A stretch of 64,000 bases of DNA from Rheinheimera sp. 4Y26 (GTDB lineage Bacteria; Pseudomonadota; Gammaproteobacteria; Enterobacterales; Alteromonadaceae): contig NZ_JAOBWS010000001.1 of assembly GCF_025245835.1 (NCBI RefSeq), positions 124,001-188,000 of the forward strand, given 5' to 3'. Shown one piece after another: positions 27,948 through 36,967 of this stretch. The notes under the pieces were generated by a model. The model did no database searches. It was given only the letters and a program-made list of their open reading frames with translations, and was not told where the DNA came from. The translations under genes were made by a program, and so were the position numbers. How positions within the stretch are numbered: the stretch's first letter is position 1; every line of letters begins with the position of its first letter.

Positions 27948-28118
27948 CTTTACCTCCGAAGCAGAATGCGATCAGGCTTTGTTATAACAAGCCAGACTGA
28001 ACCTGCCCTGATCTATGCAATAGAATCTGATACCGCAGCATAGTTCAATCCGGCCAAACCAAAGGTTTGGGTTGGGGCTCTTTCCGGGTTCTTTTGAGGG
28101 GGATTTACCACACTAAAG

Positions 28119-28167
28119 GCAGAGGCCGGCTGCTAACCGGCCTCTGCAATGCCTGTTACAGGCATTG
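28119..28167. repeat. Two abutting hairpins after the M14 peptidase gene
   Basis: The first hairpin has 11-base arms GCAGAGGCCGG and CCGGCCTCTGC (28119-28147). The second has 10-base arms CAATGCCTGT and ACAGGCATTG (28147-28167) and shares one base with the first. No long T-run follows on either strand. The upstream 27948-28118 holds no gene; it contains a smaller inverted repeat, CCAAACC-AAA-GGTTTGG, at 28054-28070. Confidence 0.6.
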
Positions 28168-28181
28168 TGGCAAAAGCGGGT

Positions 28182-29135
28182 TTAGGCTCTGTTTAATACA
28201 AAATCCAGTGCGGCACAGATGGTGGTGACCTGCGCCAGATTACACTGTGCCGGGCTGGCTTTGGGGCTATCCGGGTAGACTTCAGTGGTGGTGACATAGA
28301 GCGCATTTGTCATGCCGCCACACAGGCCGAGCGCTTTTTTCGGATAATTCACTACACCAAATTGCTGTAACTTTTCGCCAATCAGACAGCCGTTTTCATC
28401 GGCTTGCGCAATATGCGTCACTTTGGCCACCGCCTGAATAATAGCCTGCTGAAATTCCGGCTGCGGATTGTCGCTGTCGCCGACCAGATAAAAACCATCC
28501 GGAATATTCCAGTTGGTGTTCACCACGCCATCGCGGGCGGCTTTGGCCGGGCGAAACTCGCTGTTATCTGAATCTGTGGTTTCATGTAAATCCACATGCA
28601 CCAGCACCTGCGGTGCTTTGCTTACCACTAAAGCCATAGCGGCAGCAGCTTCCTGCGACGGGCTATTGGCAATAAAAGAACGGTTTGGGTCAACTGCCAG
28701 TGGGTTCCAGCGGTTGATGGTTTCATAACCCCAGGGGCTGATACAAGGCAAAATCAGCAGATTAAAATGCGGCTGATACTGCGCAAATTGGTCGCGGATA
28801 AAAGCTAAAGCACCATGCACCCCACTGGTTTCATAACCATGCACACCACCTGTGACCAGCACTGTGGTTTTATCGGCCTGCCAGTTTTTGCTGGCAACGG
28901 CATAAAGCGGATAACTGCCAAGGCCAAGCCCTTGATAATCCAGGCTGCCGTACTGAAACAGCTCAGCTTGTTCTGCCAGTGCAGTTTTTTCGGCAAACAG
29001 CTGTGTTAAAGGCGTCACTACATCCTGCTGGTAGCTGCGTTTTTGCTGTTGCTGGCTTAACCATAACGCTTTTTCGGCATCACCCCAGGGCTGGCCCGGG
29101 GTACCAATGGCATAAAGTGGGTGTTCTGTTGTCAT
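28182..29135 (-). CDS. M14-family metallocarboxypeptidase-like protein
   Basis: 317 residues. The zinc site can be read: H and E in TGGVHGYETSGVHG and a third histidine in LVHVDLHETTDSDNSEFRP; PWGYETINRWNPLAVDPNRSF carries the substrate-binding NR pair. A candidate general-base glutamate is in TTTEVYPD near residue 288. This places it in the M14/succinylglutamate-desuccinylase-like group, cutting a C-terminal residue or an acyl-amide. It has no signal peptide. AGAAGG lies four bases before the ATG. It sits 33 bp upstream in sequence of the FrnE-like gene stop, on the same strand. Confidence 0.82.
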   Translation of the reverse strand: MTTEHPLYAIGTPGQPWGDAEKALWLSQQQQKRSYQQDVVTPLTQLFAEKTALAEQAELFQYGSLDYQGLGLGSYPLYAVASKNWQADKTTVLVTGGVHGYETSGVHGALAFIRDQFAQYQPHFNLLILPCISPWGYETINRWNPLAVDPNRSFIANSPSQEAAAAMALVVSKAPQVLVHVDLHETTDSDNSEFRPAKAARDGVVNTNWNIPDGFYLVGDSDNPQPEFQQAIIQAVAKVTHIAQADENGCLIGEKLQQFGVVNYPKKALGLCGGMTNALYVTTTEVYPDSPKASPAQCNLAQVTTICAALDFVLNRA

Positions 29136-29168
29136 AAAACCTTCTGAAATATAACTGTTTTATCTAAG

Positions 29169-29825
29169 TTATGAATTCGGCGCTTGTTGCTCATTGGCAA
29201 TTTGTTGCAGCGCCTGCGCCAGCACAGCGCTCTCTTGTGCACCGGAAATTAAATACCGCTGATTAATAATAAAAGCCGGCACCGATTGGATGCCATTGTG
29301 CCGTGCTTGCTCGAGCTCGGCGCGAACTTCAGCGGCATATTGCTCCGATGCCAGCAGTGTTTTAGCTGTATTGCTGTCCAGCCCGGCTTTGGTAACACAA
29401 CTTAATAACACCGCAGGTTCCGCCATATTCTGCGCTTCGCCAAAATAAGCTTCAAACAAGGCCAGCGCCAGTTCGTTCTGGCGGTTAAATTGCGCAGCCC
29501 AATACATCAGGCGGTGGGCGTCAAAAGTGTTGCTGGTGTAGCGCTGCTGCATCTTTTGAAAATTCAGCCCCAGATCTGCGGCAATCGCCATTAAGTTCTG
29601 TTGTGACTGGCGCATCGCTTCTTCACTCTGGCCATATTTTTTACTCAATGCCGGCAGAATTGGCTCCGGTACCAGATTTGGATCCGGATTCAGCTCAAAA
29701 GCGCGCCAGTGCAGCTGTAGCTGAAGTTCGGGCAGTGTTTTCAGCGCCTGTTGTAACCGGGCAAAGCCGATGGCACACCAGGGGCAGGCAATATCTGACA
29801 CAAGATCAATCCGGATGGTTTTCAT
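29169..29825 (-). CDS. FrnE-like DsbA family oxidoreductase
   Basis: 218 residues from the ATG at 29825, which has GGAG five bases upstream; the open frame to 30047 is not needed. The thioredoxin-fold start IRIDLVSDIACPWCAIGF contains the active-site CPWC. A helical insertion with YTSNTFDAHRLMYWA is typical of FrnE, and the cis-proline strand is GIQSVPAFIINQRYLISGAQ. It is cytoplasmic. Family members are disulfide reductases or isomerases linked to oxidative stress. Confidence 0.92.
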   Translation of the reverse strand: MKTIRIDLVSDIACPWCAIGFARLQQALKTLPELQLQLHWRAFELNPDPNLVPEPILPALSKKYGQSEEAMRQSQQNLMAIAADLGLNFQKMQQRYTSNTFDAHRLMYWAAQFNRQNELALALFEAYFGEAQNMAEPAVLLSCVTKAGLDSNTAKTLLASEQYAAEVRAELEQARHNGIQSVPAFIINQRYLISGAQESAVLAQALQQIANEQQAPNS

Positions 29826-29919
29826 CGCTGCTCCAACAATGGGGGGTTGTGGCTGTGGGCGCTGATCATAACTGTGCTCCGTCGCTACTGCTATGACCTT
29901 GCGCCAGAGCGCAGGAATT

Positions 29920-30237
29920 TTAGCGTTGACGCCACCATTGGCTGAAAATAGCCAGTGGCAACAGCAGTAAGGTCCAGCCCAAAGACAAAATAAACAGCTG
30001 GCTGAACATCGACAACAAACCAGACTCCAGCTCGATATTAAGCGCAAAAATCACCAGCAGCGATAACACCAGGCAAAGCGCCGTGGGTTTGGCCCAGTGC
30101 CAGGGGCAGAGTTTTGGTAAAAACTGCCGCGCCGTTAACCACAAAATAATGCAGGGGCTGAGCGCCAGCGCCAGGCCAAGACCCAGCATGAGCAGCATAA
30201 AAATGGCGGCAACAGCCTGTTGTAATAAATCTGCCAT
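29920..30237 (-). CDS. Small hypothetical membrane protein
   Basis: 105 residues with three hydrophobic stretches, at about residues 9-35, 50-66 and 76-97, and a basic C-terminus (WWRQR). No family is recognised and no clear ribosome site precedes the ATG, so the start may be wrong. It is on the same strand between ybdD and the FrnE-like gene. Confidence 0.5.
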   Translation of the reverse strand: MADLLQQAVAAIFMLLMLGLGLALALSPCIILWLTARQFLPKLCPWHWAKPTALCLVLSLLVIFALNIELESGLLSMFSQLFILSLGWTLLLLPLAIFSQWWRQR

Positions 30238-30280
30238 TAGAAGAGGCGCCCGTAGTTGTGTTTAAAATCAAGCTTCAGCA

Positions 30281-30508
30281 TTAACAACAACGTTTAACAC
30301 CCTGCCATTTTTGCTGTTGCTCCCGCTTAAAAAAAGCGTGGCGGCACAAAGGTGTTTCATCAGGATGATGCAGCGCCTGATGCTGTAAATAACGCTCGTA
30401 AGCATCATCACCGCTCAGCTCCCGCAACAAAGCCCAGCCTTGTTTGAGCTTTAAGCGCAGCGCCAGGCCCAGCTGGCGGCAATATTGGAAACTTGTGGAC
30501 ATAGGCAT
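30281..30508 (-). CDS. ybdD: YbdD/YjiX family small protein
   Basis: 75 residues (73 if the second ATG is used). The family pattern is evident: YCRQLGLALRLKLKQGW, GDDAYERYLQHQALHHPDETPL and RHAFFKREQQQKWQG. The start overlaps the CstA stop (TGATG), reproducing the cstA-ybdD and btsT-yjiX pairs of enterobacteria. It is a small acidic/basic partner of the CstA-type transporter, whose role is not settled. Confidence 0.88.
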   Translation of the reverse strand: MPMSTSFQYCRQLGLALRLKLKQGWALLRELSGDDAYERYLQHQALHHPDETPLCRHAFFKREQQQKWQGVKRCC

Positions 30509-32583
30509 CAGGCCGTTGCTCCCTGTGGCGTTTCCAGAGTGGTTTGCTGATAAGGTGTTTCTTTGGATGCAGGCACCGGCAAACCGCGCAGATGGCGGCT
30601 GGCCATTCTGAGCATATCTAAAATAATGATCCACAACAGTGCAGCAAATAACATGGCCAGCCAGGCGTCGAGCTGTTGGTTAAAAATCAGCTGTGGCGCT
30701 ACTGCGGCTTTTTCCGGCGGCAGTACACCACTGGCCAGTTTCTGGCTGAGATCTTCAGCGGCGGCAAAAAAACCAAGCCTCGGATTGTCGCTGGCCACTT
30801 TTTCGTACACTGCCGTGCTGGTCAGAATGGTGAGCCACAGCAGCGGCAGCGCTGTCACCCAAACATATTTGAGTTTGCCGGATTTAATAATGATGCCGGT
30901 GCAGACACAAAGGGCAATGGCGGCCAGCATCTGGTTGGCAATGCCAAATAGCGGCCACAGGATATTGACGCCGCCATTGGGGTCAATCACACCTATATAT
31001 AAAAAATAACCCCAGCCTGACACCACCAAAGCACTGCTGAAAATCACCGATGGATACCAGCTGGTACGGCCAAGTTTGGGCCAAAGGTTACCCAGCATAT
31101 CCTGCAGCATAAAACGGCCGACTCTGGTGCCGGCGTCCAGTGTGGTGAGAATAAACACAGCTTCAAACATAATGGCAAAGTGATACCAGATGGCTAATAA
31201 GTGCTCGCCAAATGCCGAGGCAAAAATACTGGCCATGCCCACCGCCAGTGAAGGTGCGCCGCCGGTGCGTGCAAATAAGGTGGCTTCGCCCATGGCTTTG
31301 GCTAAAGCGTCCATTTGTTCTACCGTGACCGGGAAACCCCAGCTGCTGATAGTGGCAACAGCGTCCGCCGGCAAGGCACCGACAATGCCTGCCGGGCTAT
31401 TAATGGCAAAATAAATCCCTGGCTCAAGCACTGTAGCGGCAATTAACGCCATCACAGCAACAAAAGATTCCAGCGCCATGCCACCATAACCAATCATCGG
31501 GATATCCCGTTCATTACTCAGCAGTTTTGGTGTGGTGCCGGATGCTATCAGCGCGTGGAAACCGGAAATAGCACCACAGGCGATGGTAATAAATACAAAA
31601 GGAAAAATGGACCCGGCAAAAATAGGCCCGCTGCCGTCAACAAACTGAGTCAAAGCCGGCATTTTAATGTCGGGCTGCAACACAATAATGGCGGCAGCCA
31701 AAAGCAGCACTGTGCCGAGTTTCATAAAGGTGGATAAATAATCCCGTGGTGCCAGCAGCAGCCACACCGGCAATACAGCAGCTAAAAAACCATAACCAAT
31801 GACACCAAAAGCCAAAGGCAAACCGGGATGATTAAATAACTCACGCAGCACAGGTTGTTGGTCGACCCAGCCGCCGCCGCCCACCGAAAGCAGCAGCAAA
31901 ATCACCCCCAATAAAGAGCCTTCCAGTACACGGCCCGGGCGGATATAACGCATATAAATGCCAACAATAATAGCGATAGGAATAGTGGCAATCACAGTGG
32001 AGGTGGCCCAGGGCGAGTGTTTCATTGCATTCACCACCACCAGGCCCAGCACTGCAATCAGGATGATCATTATTAGTAAAGTTGCAAAAAGGGCAGCGGC
32101 GCCGCCAATGGGCCCCAGCTCATCGCGCGCCATTTGACCAAGGCTTCGGCCATTACGGCGGGTGGAGAAAAACAGCACACACATATCCTGCACACAACCA
32201 CCGAGCACACTGCCGGCTAAAATCCACAGGGTGCCGGGTAAATAGCCAAACTGGGCCGCCAGAGTAGGGCCAATCAGTGGGCCAGGACCTGCAATAGCAG
32301 CAAAGTGGTGACCAAACACCACCCAGCGGTTGGTCGGCAGATAGTCGCGGCCGTCATTGAGCCGTTCGGCTGGTGTGGCGCGGCTGTCGTCCAGCATTAA
32401 AATACGCGCTGCCACCCAGGCGCTGTAAAAGCGGTAACCAATGGCATAAACACAAACTGCGGCGACAATAAACCACAGGGCGTTAATAGATTCACCCCGG
32501 TGCAGCGCTATACCGCCCACAGCGGACGCGCCCAACACCGAAATACCCAGCCACAATAAAATATGGCCAATACGCTGCTGCAT
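30508..32583 (-). CDS. cstA: CstA-family carbon starvation / pyruvate transporter
   Basis: 691 residues, close to the size of E. coli CstA and BtsT. It has about 16-18 membrane helices. Conserved stretches include [22 protein letters not shown] near residue 85, [38 protein letters not shown] and [17 protein letters not shown]. It imports pyruvate or peptides during carbon limitation; E. coli relatives are proton-pyruvate symporters. AGGGAG lies five bases before the ATG. I cannot separate CstA from BtsT orthology by eye. Confidence 0.92.
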   Translation of the reverse strand: MQQRIGHILLWLGISVLGASAVGGIALHRGESINALWFIVAAVCVYAIGYRFYSAWVAARILMLDDSRATPAERLNDGRDYLPTNRWVVFGHHFAAIAGPGPLIGPTLAAQFGYLPGTLWILAGSVLGGCVQDMCVLFFSTRRNGRSLGQMARDELGPIGGAAALFATLLIMIILIAVLGLVVVNAMKHSPWATSTVIATIPIAIIVGIYMRYIRPGRVLEGSLLGVILLLLSVGGGGWVDQQPVLRELFNHPGLPLAFGVIGYGFLAAVLPVWLLLAPRDYLSTFMKLGTVLLLAAAIIVLQPDIKMPALTQFVDGSGPIFAGSIFPFVFITIACGAISGFHALIASGTTPKLLSNERDIPMIGYGGMALESFVAVMALIAATVLEPGIYFAINSPAGIVGALPADAVATISSWGFPVTVEQMDALAKAMGEATLFARTGGAPSLAVGMASIFASAFGEHLLAIWYHFAIMFEAVFILTTLDAGTRVGRFMLQDMLGNLWPKLGRTSWYPSVIFSSALVVSGWGYFLYIGVIDPNGGVNILWPLFGIANQMLAAIALCVCTGIIIKSGKLKYVWVTALPLLWLTILTSTAVYEKVASDNPRLGFFAAAEDLSQKLASGVLPPEKAAVAPQLIFNQQLDAWLAMLFAALLWIIILDMLRMASRHLRGLPVPASKETPYQQTTLETPQGATA

Positions 32584-32789
32584 AAAAACTCCCTGTTTAC
32601 CCTTATTGTTTTTTTATTCGTTTTTTATTCTTTGTGGCCAATCTTGTATCGGGCTGTGCTTTATTGTCAATCAAGTCAGGCCTTTAGATGGACGTTGTGC
32701 TGCTGAGGCTTGTTGCACTGCTGGTGTTGACGTTGGCGGCCTTCTGAGGTTCAGGCATACTGCCGGTTTTCGATAAGTTGAGGTGCCCA

Positions 32790-33197
32790 ATGCAAAAGGC
32801 TATTGGTATTTTTAGTGTGTTGTTTTTGCTTAGTTATTTAGTCGCATTGGGTTATCAATGGTTTGCACTTGGAAGCTGGTATTCAGGTGAGTTGCATTTG
32901 CAGCTGGTGCTACTCAGCCTCGGCCTTTGGTATTTTGTCCGTTTTGTGCAAAGTGGCTCAGTGCTGGCAGTAATCTTCGCCAGTATTTTATTACCGCAAG
33001 TGAAGATGTATTTTTTGTGGCAACAAGGGCAAGTGTTGCAAGCGGATATGATGCCGGTTTATTACCTGTTGTTTTTACTCAGTTATTCTCTGGTGATTTA
33101 TCAAATTGCCAAACTGAAAAAACAATTGCGCCAACAACAAAGCCAGCAACAAACAAAACACGGAGACAACCAAAATGGACCTGAAAGCGGACAATAA
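32790..33197 (+). CDS. Small membrane protein upstream of the GNAT gene
   Basis: 135 residues from the ATG at 32790 (GAGG seven bases upstream; a TTG at 32778 is also in frame). Three or four hydrophobic segments are at about residues 4-24, 33-50, 52-66 and 78-97, ending in a very glutamine/lysine-rich tail (LKKQLRQQQSQQQTKHGDNQ). There is no named family. It overlaps the acetyltransferase gene by 23 bases, so the two are co-translated. Confidence 0.65.
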   Translation: MQKAIGIFSVLFLLSYLVALGYQWFALGSWYSGELHLQLVLLSLGLWYFVRFVQSGSVLAVIFASILLPQVKMYFLWQQGQVLQADMMPVYYLLFLLSYSLVIYQIAKLKKQLRQQQSQQQTKHGDNQNGPESGQ

Positions 33198-33810
33198 TTC
33201 CGGCACTCATTCCGGCCAGCGAGACTTTAACGCTGCAGCAATCAGCCAGGTGTCAGTGTCCCCTTCAGCACGGCTTTGTTACCGGCTAATGGACAATAAC
33301 GACGCTGAGCTGTTGTTTGAACTGGATCAGGATGAAGCTGTGATGCGTTATATCAATGGCGGCAAAATCAGCAGCATGCAGGATATCCGGCAGCGGATGC
33401 TGCCAAGAATGAACAGTTACCGCGATCCAAAAACCGGTTTTGGCCTGTGGCAGGTGAAGACCCGTGCCGATTATGCACCACTGCCCGACCGTTATATTGG
33501 TTGGGTGCTGATAAGGCCAATGGATTTTTTTGTGGGCACCGCCAAAAAAGATGATGTTGAGCTGGGCTGGCGTTTTTTCCAATCGAGCTGGGGTTATGGT
33601 TTTGCCACTGAAGCTGCCAGGGCTGTGGCAGAAGCAGTGACAGCGGCTAATCCGGCCATTTTGTATTGGTCAGCTATTGCCATGCCCGACAATAAAGCTT
33701 CCACCCGGGTGATGGAGAAACTCGGCCTTTGTTATGTCAAACAGGGGCTGCATAAAGACCCGCTGGGTGATGTCGAAGTGGTGTATTACCAGAAAAAGCT
33801 GGCGCCTTAA
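33175..33810 (+). CDS. GNAT family N-acetyltransferase (RimJ/RimL-like)
   Basis: 211 residues. After about 30 variable residues comes a GNAT domain of the ribosomal-protein acetyltransferase type: DNNDAELLFELDQDEAVMRYI, VELGWRFFQSSWGYGFATEAARAVAEA (acetyl-CoA loop) and AIAMPDNKASTRVMEKLGLCYVKQGLH. Such enzymes acetylate protein N-termini or small amines; the substrate is unknown. It is translationally linked to the preceding membrane protein. Confidence 0.88.
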   Translation: MDLKADNNSGTHSGQRDFNAAAISQVSVSPSARLCYRLMDNNDAELLFELDQDEAVMRYINGGKISSMQDIRQRMLPRMNSYRDPKTGFGLWQVKTRADYAPLPDRYIGWVLIRPMDFFVGTAKKDDVELGWRFFQSSWGYGFATEAARAVAEAVTAANPAILYWSAIAMPDNKASTRVMEKLGLCYVKQGLHKDPLGDVEVVYYQKKLAP

Positions 33811-33841
33811 TACGCCAGCCTGGCCGGTGTTTCACCCTTTG

Positions 33842-35350
33842 TTACTGGCACAACACCAGAGCGCGGTATTCATCAAAGGCAAAATGGTCGGTCATGCCGC
33901 TGATCCAATCCTGCAATAAACGGCAGCGGTAATAATATTCTTCCAGCATCCGCGCCGGCGTTGTTATTGGTTGCTGCGCCAGCGCCTGCTGGTAACTCAC
34001 CAGATGTTTATGCGGCAGTTTACGCGCCAGCCGGCTCTCGAGTGGCAAGGCTTTGGCGCCTTCCGGGCTGATGACGGCGGCAAATTCTGCTGCGCTGAGT
34101 TTGAGTAAAGGCAACATCGCGTCCAGCAAACCAGAAATAATCTTAAAACCCTGAATTTCCAGCATTTCTACTTCACGGTCATTAAATACATGTTGCTGCG
34201 CCACCTTTTTAAAACTCTGGGTGATGGCGTGGTATTGACTGTCATCTTCCAGCAAAGCACGGTTCAGGTTGCCCTGATATACAGCTTCAATCTGCTGAAT
34301 AAACTGCTCAGCGGCATGATTGACCAGCGGATGGATCATACTGACGCGCAGCCGGATAAAAAACTCATAAGTTGGGTTGATCCGGTCTTGTTGCGCCTGT
34401 TGCAGCGCTGTGTCTATCAGTTGATCAAAAGGGGCAGAGCCTTTTAAACCTTTAATGTTTTTGTGGGCGCCAGGCTGGCGGGCAAATTCGGCCTTTAACA
34501 AGGCGGCCAGTTTTTCCAGCGATAAAATGCCTTTTTCCACCGCGTCTTCAATGTCGGCCAGACAATAAGATATATCATCGGCCGCTTCCATAATGTAAGT
34601 CAGCGGATGACGGCAATGGGCGTTGATGCCAAGCAGTTCATTTTGTTCAGCCACAAAAGCGGCTTCACTCTGATAAAACCCCGGTTTTTTCATCAGATAA
34701 CTGAAGTTTGCCGGTGCGTCCTGGCGCGGCAGCCAGGCCGGTCTGGTGTATTTGACAATGCAGGCCGACTGGCTGTACGTCAGGTTCATTTGTTGTAAGG
34801 TGACGATCAGCCGCAGCCCCTGGGCATTACCTTCAAAATTGCACAGCTCCTGTTGATACTGTTGCCACTGCAAGGCCAGATCGTTGTTTTTACTGAGATC
34901 CAGCGGGCATAAGGCGCTCAGATGCTGGCTAAACCAGCGGTTAATGGCACTTTCACCACTGTGGCCAAAAGGTGGATTGCCGATGTCGTGCATCAGGCAG
35001 GCCATTTCCACCAGGGTTTCGCAGGCGCGCTCCAGCCCGGTCAGCTGATACTGCTGCAATTGGCTGTCGCTGAGCTGGCGGAAAATGGTTTGCACAATAA
35101 AACGGCCCACCTGTTGCACTTCCAGCGAATGGGTCAGCCGGCTGCGCACTGCCGCATTACGTTCTAATGGAAATACCTGGGTTTTTTGCTGTAAACGCCG
35201 CACCACAGCTGAGTTGATAATACGGCCTCTGTCGCTTTCCAGCTGCATTTGCAGGTGTGCTGGCTGATAGTCCTGCTGTTGCCACTGGGTTTTACTCTGA
35301 CTTTGTTTGGGCCGGACCGGCAAAATTTTGCTGCGAAAATTCATGCTCAT
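33842..35350 (-). CDS. dgt: Deoxyguanosinetriphosphate triphosphohydrolase
   Basis: 502 residues, the length of the enterobacterial Dgt class. It has an N-terminal SDRGRIINSAVVRRLQQKTQVFPL, then LTHSLEVQQVGR and the HD motif MACLMHDIGNPPFGHSGESAI, the metal site of dNTP triphosphohydrolases, then MEAADDISYCLADIEDAVEKG. It splits dGTP to deoxyguanosine and triphosphate, limiting the dNTP pool and probably phage replication. It stands alone. Confidence 0.93.
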   Translation of the reverse strand: MSMNFRSKILPVRPKQSQSKTQWQQQDYQPAHLQMQLESDRGRIINSAVVRRLQQKTQVFPLERNAAVRSRLTHSLEVQQVGRFIVQTIFRQLSDSQLQQYQLTGLERACETLVEMACLMHDIGNPPFGHSGESAINRWFSQHLSALCPLDLSKNNDLALQWQQYQQELCNFEGNAQGLRLIVTLQQMNLTYSQSACIVKYTRPAWLPRQDAPANFSYLMKKPGFYQSEAAFVAEQNELLGINAHCRHPLTYIMEAADDISYCLADIEDAVEKGILSLEKLAALLKAEFARQPGAHKNIKGLKGSAPFDQLIDTALQQAQQDRINPTYEFFIRLRVSMIHPLVNHAAEQFIQQIEAVYQGNLNRALLEDDSQYHAITQSFKKVAQQHVFNDREVEMLEIQGFKIISGLLDAMLPLLKLSAAEFAAVISPEGAKALPLESRLARKLPHKHLVSYQQALAQQPITTPARMLEEYYYRCRLLQDWISGMTDHFAFDEYRALVLCQ

Positions 35351-35632
35351 CAGCTGTGTTGTCCTTAGTGCTTGGCAAAAATGTTTTTATTGCTGTTTAT
35401 TCAGCGAAATAGCTGCAGATTTACATATTCAGCGCTGCTTTGCCAGCACAGCAGGCCGCGCTGAGTCGCGTTACACCGGGCGCTGCGTTAAACAGGGGCT
35501 GGAACCGGGGTTTTTAGCAGAAGAGACCCTAAAACAGGGTTTTTAGTTACTTTATTGAAAATATAATTGTGTATTTGTGTTTATTTCTATAGCTTAAGCG
35601 GCTGCGCACAATAGTCAGAACAAGGACGCCCC
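35351..35632 (+). other. Intergenic region between dgt and a small lipoprotein gene
   Basis: A small hairpin ACCCT-AAAAC-AGGGT followed by TTTT is at 35526-35544, and an A/T-rich tract contains a perfect TATAAT at 35562-35567 about 65 bp before the lipoprotein ATG. No good -35 is 17 bases upstream of it. There is no gene in this stretch. Confidence 0.4.
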
Positions 35633-35836
35633 ATGAAACAAGCAATGCTCATCTTAAGTTTTTCATTATTCACTCTGGCCGGCTGTGGTTCTACAGCAGC
35701 AAATCAGCCAGCAGAGGCCGGTAGTAATCAGGCTCAGGCGGTGCAGACAGAAAAACAAGGAGCAACCACAGTAAAAACCTGCCATGAACAACAGCGTACC
35801 GGTAGTCGTATGGCAAAAAGAACCTGTAAATCATAG
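35633..35836 (+). CDS. Small lipoprotein with C-x5-TGSR-x5-C motif
   Basis: 67 residues: signal peptide and lipobox LAGC at residues 15-18, a low-complexity linker, and a C-terminal CHEQQRTGSRMAKRTC. The TGSR motif between two cysteines recurs in many small exported proteins of gammaproteobacteria and sphingomonads with no known function. AGGA lies upstream. A good terminator follows, so it is monocistronic. Confidence 0.75.
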   Translation: MKQAMLILSFSLFTLAGCGSTAANQPAEAGSNQAQAVQTEKQGATTVKTCHEQQRTGSRMAKRTCKS

Positions 35837-35880
35837 TTTTGCCATTATGGTGCTTGTATAAGCCCCTTGATTGAATCCAT

Positions 35881-35908
35881 AACGCTGCAGTTTTGCAGCG
35901 TTTTTTTT
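35881..35908 (+). terminator. Rho-independent terminator of the small lipoprotein gene
   Basis: Nine-base arms AACGCTGCA and TGCAGCGTT, loop of four, then eight T's. Confidence 0.85.
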
Positions 35909-36018
35909 ACCAACAGCATAACAAGAATATTGGCCGTAAAGCTTTGCATTGCCGGGCTTTCACAGCGGCATTTGCTCCGATATAGTAATAGCAACTGCTT
36001 GTGACGGACGACCCCTTT

Positions 36019-36660
36019 ATGACTGAGCAAATTCAGCAGGTTGAAAATCGTTTAAGAGAAATTAACCGGCTCAAACGCAAAATTACCTTTGGCAATATTC
36101 CGGCATTTTATCATTCAGTGTCGACTTCGCTTGGCATGGCAGAAGGCATGCTGAAATACGGTTTTGAAAACTCGCTTGATGTACTGACCGACAAAAAAAA
36201 CTGGAATATCAAGTTACTGGGTGGTACCGAAGATAAGCTGGGCGACATCGTCTGTGCACAAAAACCGCGGATCTCGATTTATAAGGTGTTTACCAAAAAC
36301 GGTTTTGAAGTGCATTGTGTGGCCTGGAAAGGCGATCATGAACTGCATACCGACCTGGTGAATCATCCGCAGATGGATTTTAAGTTCTGGCATCCGGGTT
36401 CAATGAAAGTGGTGTTTCGTATTGCGCAGCTGCACACCTTTATCAAAATGTATTTTGAACACGGCGATGAAGCGGATTTACAGCTGATCCGTTGTGCTCA
36501 CAATATTGCCGAAGACTTTGTCGACCAGCTCATGCCCAAGTTTAATGTGCAAAAAGTCTATGGCGTCAGCGTGCGTAACTTCTTTGATTTTGCTGAGCAA
36601 AAGTTTAAAGAAAAAGGCGAACTTTACCTGCCGAATGTGTATCCATTCCAGAATGAATAA
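36019..36660 (+). CDS. Conserved-looking hypothetical protein
   Basis: 213 residues from the ATG at 36019 (a GTG at 36001 is also in frame; neither has a strong ribosome site). It has no signal or membrane segment. The N-terminal helix EQIQQVENRLREINRLKRK suggests a short coiled coil. The body is alpha/beta with FWHPGSMKVVFRIAQLHTFIKMYFEHGDEADLQLIRCAHNIAEDFVDQL. I do not recognise the family. A weak hairpin (36670-36697, arms CCTGTTGTG/CACAACAGG) follows the stop. Confidence 0.7.
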   Translation: MTEQIQQVENRLREINRLKRKITFGNIPAFYHSVSTSLGMAEGMLKYGFENSLDVLTDKKNWNIKLLGGTEDKLGDIVCAQKPRISIYKVFTKNGFEVHCVAWKGDHELHTDLVNHPQMDFKFWHPGSMKVVFRIAQLHTFIKMYFEHGDEADLQLIRCAHNIAEDFVDQLMPKFNVQKVYGVSVRNFFDFAEQKFKEKGELYLPNVYPFQNE

Positions 36661-36722
36661 AAGCGTTGGCCTGTTGTGTTTGTTGTGGCACAACAGGTCA
36701 GTTGACGCCGTCCTCCCAAGGG

Positions 36723-36902
36723 TCAGAACAAATAACTGACCCCAAGCGCCAGTACCGGCCAGGCTTTCAGATCTTTGCTGTCTTTCTCAAAATTAGCGGT
36801 TTCTTTGTCGATATTTTGTTGTAACAACGCCTGTGCTGCCGGGTTACTCAGTTGTTTACTGGTGCTCAGCTGCAAGCTGAAAACATCAAGCCCGCTGAAG
36901 CG
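36723..36902 (-). pseudogene. C-terminal remnant of an outer-membrane protein gene
   Basis: A 59-codon open stretch without a start codon reads FSGLDVFSLQLSTSKQLSNP, a lysine/glutamate helix, then LKAWPVLALGVSYLF and TGA. Alternating residues and a terminal phenylalanine are the hallmarks of the last strand of an outer-membrane beta-barrel; TraF-like (PF13729) barrels end this way. Upstream the frame carries no sensible protein and the promoter region of the next gene begins. It is most simply the tail left after a deletion. Confidence 0.65.
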
Positions 36903-36967
36903 GACACAGATCCATGTTATCTTGCTGTCCGTTTTTGCTTAGGTTGATGAAATAAGAGTGATTTGAC

